From assembly GCA_017618625.1 (NCBI GenBank), contig JAFZTV010000010.1:1-8635 (forward strand): a stretch of DNA of 8,635 nucleotides, in the 5' to 3' direction. The notes beneath the pieces are model-generated. The model was not told the origin of the DNA. It saw only the letters and a list, made by a program, of their open reading frames with translations, and did no database searches. Below, piece after piece: positions 7,288 through 8,635 of this stretch (position 1 is its first letter; every line of letters begins with the position of its first letter). The translations under genes and the position numbers were made by a program. Source of the DNA: Bacteroidales bacterium (GTDB lineage Bacteria > Bacteroidota > Bacteroidia > Bacteroidales > P3).

Positions 7288-7337
7288 CCGTTTGAAGTCC
7301 GTATGATGTCCGTATGAAGTCCGTATGATGTCCGAGG
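7288..7337. repeat. 11-bp tandem repeat, copy A (CCGTATGAAGT)
   Basis: Four 11-bp units are seen: CCGTTTGAAGT, CCGTATGATGT, CCGTATGAAGT and CCGTATGATGT. They close with CCGAGG. They are preceded by TTTCT and followed by a tail with GTTTTTCTCTTGGGGG (7338-7355), both of which recur around copy B. Confidence 0.9.
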
Positions 7338-7378
7338 TTTGCTTGTGTTTTTCTCTTGGGGGAAGAATGGGGTTTTCT

Positions 7379-7406
7379 CCGTATGAAGTCCGTATGAAGT
7401 CCGAGG
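7379..7406. repeat. 11-bp tandem repeat, copy B (CCGTATGAAGT)
   Basis: Two identical CCGTATGAAGT units (7379-7389, 7390-7400) are closed by CCGAGG (7401-7406). The flanks match copy A: TTTCT before, and a GTTTTCTCTTTGGGGGG tail after, ending at 7432. Copies A and B are thus versions of one larger module that differ in unit number. Confidence 0.88.
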
Positions 7407-7437
7407 TTCGCGTGGGTTTTCTCTTTGGGGGGAGGAC

Positions 7438-7540
7438 TTGAGTTGTGGGGTGTGTGGTTGAGTTGTGGATGGTATGTGGTCGAGGATGGGGAGAGAGGAT
7501 GGTATTTGGATGGGGGTGTGAGGGATGGGGTGTTGGTGAT
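7438..7540. other. G/T-rich tract almost lacking C on the plus strand
   Basis: From 7441 to 7540 I count 53 G and a single C (at 7481). It contains runs GGGG (7447-7450, 7488-7491, 7527-7530) and GGGGG (7512-7516). TTGAGTTGTGG occurs at 7438 and 7458, an imperfect repeat of about 20 bp. It ends just before the promoter of the downstream membrane-protein gene. There is no convincing coding sense on either strand. Confidence 0.85.
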
Positions 7541-7557
7541 GTTTTGATTTTTCTTTG

Positions 7558-7565
7558 TATCTTTG
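7558..7565 (+). promoter_or_regulatory. Bacteroidota -7 promoter box for the terminal membrane-protein gene (TATCTTTG)
   Basis: TATCTTTG matches TAnnTTTG exactly and is identical to the divergent typA box, including the following GC. TTG at 7533-7535, 22 bp upstream, may serve as the -33 element. It places the start of transcription near 7572 and rules out the in-frame TTG at 7563 as a translation start. Confidence 0.65.
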
Positions 7566-7592
7566 CGGTTGAAAACGAAAAAAGGTAGAGAC

Positions 7593-8558
7593 GTGATAAA
7601 GGTGTTCAGAACCAACGGGGTGCTGCAAATCGCCATAATAGCGGTGGCGGTGGTAGCGATATGGCTGAGGTGGTTTATATGGCCTGCAGAGATGGTTGAC
7701 GAGACGGGATCGGGGCCGGTGTATGACTTGATGAGGATGGTGCTGGGAGGAGTGCCGGTGGCGGCCACGGCGGTGGCGCTTGGGTTGACGCTGGCGGAGG
7801 GGTATGTGCTGAACCGGATGCTGTATGAGAAGGGGTTGGTGCCGCTGAACTCGCTGATGCCGATGCTGCTGTATGTGATATATATGGCGATAGGATGCAG
7901 GGGTATGAGTCCTGTGGTGGTGGCGAACCTGTGGGTGCTGCTGGGGCTGAGGTCGATGATGCCGAAGGAGAACTTGATTCTGGAGGACCGAAAGATATTC
8001 AACACAGGCTTTTGGTGCTCGATGGCGGGTTTGAGCTGGATGCCAGCGATATGGGTGGTGGTGCCGATAGTGATAGGGCAGCTGACATACAAGATGTATA
8101 AAGGGAGAGAGTGGTCGGTGTGGACGCTGGGGTGGCTGGCGCCGGTGATAGTGGTGGTGACAGCGCTGTTTATGGCGGACAGGATAGAGGAGTCGGTGGT
8201 GTATGCCAAGGAGATTGCGGCGACGGCCGAAGAGTGGTTTGGCGGCGACTGGGTGAGCATGGCGACGGCGGTTGTGGTGATGGTGATAGGGATTGTGACG
8301 ACGGTGGGAGCGGCGAATGTGCTGGAGGGGAAGACGAGGGTGGTGAGGAAGCACGGCCTGGTGATGGGTGCGATGCTGATATATGGTGCGGCGGCGATGG
8401 TGTATGAGGGGGTGACGCCGCTGGACGGAGGGCCGTGGGCGCTGGGATTTGCGACGACGGGGAGTGTGTTTATGATGGAGAAGAGGAAATGGCTGTGGGT
8501 GTATGATGTGTTGCTGGGGCTGCTGTTTGCGTGTGCGGTGGTGGAGATGGTGAGGTAG
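7593..8558 (+). CDS. Polytopic membrane protein of unknown function
   Basis: 321 aa from the GTG at 7593, chosen because AAAGG (7581-7585) lies 7 bp upstream, the promoter box at 7558 excludes the earlier in-frame TTG, and the protein then begins MIKVFRTNGVLQ just before the first membrane segment. About nine or ten hydrophobic segments are spread along it, for example near residues 12-29, 49-72, 88-104, 105-123, 140-166, 178-195 and 227-250. There are no obvious catalytic motifs and no signal peptide. The shape and N-terminus remind me of Bacteroidota-specific polytopic families such as DUF6427, but I cannot confirm this. Codons are heavily G-ending (GTG, GCG, CTG, GGG, AGG), unlike nfo and typA. 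A large antisense ORF across the same DNA is a shadow: it lacks membrane-protein or family character. A 15-bp repeat array begins one base after its stop. Confidence 0.8.
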   Translation: MIKVFRTNGVLQIAIIAVAVVAIWLRWFIWPAEMVDETGSGPVYDLMRMVLGGVPVAATAVALGLTLAEGYVLNRMLYEKGLVPLNSLMPMLLYVIYMAIGCRGMSPVVVANLWVLLGLRSMMPKENLILEDRKIFNTGFWCSMAGLSWMPAIWVVVPIVIGQLTYKMYKGREWSVWTLGWLAPVIVVVTALFMADRIEESVVYAKEIAATAEEWFGGDWVSMATAVVVMVIGIVTTVGAANVLEGKTRVVRKHGLVMGAMLIYGAAAMVYEGVTPLDGGPWALGFATTGSVFMMEKRKWLWVYDVLLGLLFACAVVEMVR

Positions 8559-8559
8559 T

Positions 8560-8635
8560 AGGTTTTATGTTGATAGGTTTTATGTTGATAGGTTTTATGT
8601 TGATAGGTTGATAGGTTTTAGGTTGATATGTTGAT
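8560..8635. repeat. 15-bp tandem repeat (AGGTTTTATGTTGAT), runs to window end
   Basis: Three perfect 15-bp units occur at 8560-8574, 8575-8589 and 8590-8604. Then come the half-unit AGGTTGAT (8605-8612), a variant unit AGGTTTTAGGTTGAT (8613-8627) and ATGTTGAT (8628-8635). Each 15-mer can be read as a 7-mer (AGGTTTT) plus an 8-mer (ATGTTGAT). The array starts right after the TAG of the membrane-protein gene and continues beyond the window. Confidence 0.92.

Noticed and set aside
7166..8354. Two long minus-strand ORFs (364 and 380 codons) antisense to the terminal membrane-protein gene
   Set aside because: They are Ser/Thr/Pro- or His/Arg-rich without domains, run through the 11-bp repeats and G-rich tract, and exist because C-depletion on the plus strand removes stop codons from the complement. 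The plus-strand ORF has a clear multi-pass membrane pattern and a promoter.

Overview
The window looks like chromosomal DNA of a member of the Bacteroidota, most likely the order Bacteroidales. The evidence is promoter boxes of the Bacteroidota type (TAnnTTTG, seen as TATCTTTG twice and TACATTTG once), few Shine-Dalgarno sequences before start codons, a signal peptide ending in the 'TAQ' style common in that phylum, and intergenic DNA full of short tandem repeats. There is no phage, transposase, CRISPR array, tRNA or rRNA in view.

Layout. (1) 1-616, plus: the 3' part of a PepE-type peptidase S51 (aspartyl dipeptidase). (2) 718-2222, plus: two tandem DUF805 integral membrane proteins from a local duplication. 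The first has a large acidic loop holding an internally duplicated segment. Each gene is preceded by exactly five 7-bp repeats that run into its ATG. A strong hairpin terminator follows at 2232-2263. (3) 2303-3882, plus: an unrecognised exported protein overlapping by 4 bp (ATGA) the gene for endonuclease IV (nfo), a base-excision-repair enzyme with all nine metal ligands present. (4) 3883-4185: a convergent intergenic region largely made of a degenerate 7-bp repeat. (5) 4186-7104, minus: typA/bipA, a ribosome-associated GTPase, followed after 54 bp by an aldo/keto reductase with a C-terminal two-cluster ferredoxin-like domain; these probably form one transcript. (6) 7105-7592: a divergent intergenic region with an 11-bp repeat in two higher-order copies, a tract almost without C on the plus strand, and a -7 promoter box facing each way. 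(7) 7593-8558, plus: an unrecognised polytopic membrane protein with a strongly G-skewed coding strand. (8) 8560-8635: a 15-bp tandem repeat that reaches the window end.

The genes are mostly conserved housekeeping functions (peptide turnover, DNA repair, translation stress, redox) mixed with lineage-specific membrane and exported proteins. I see no defence or mobile system. The least ordinary feature is the non-coding DNA: four of the gene boundaries carry short tandem repeats, and in the DUF805 pair the repeats appear to make up nearly the whole predicted 5' leader. That is the best candidate for something undescribed, though such repeats may simply be replication-slippage products typical of these genomes.
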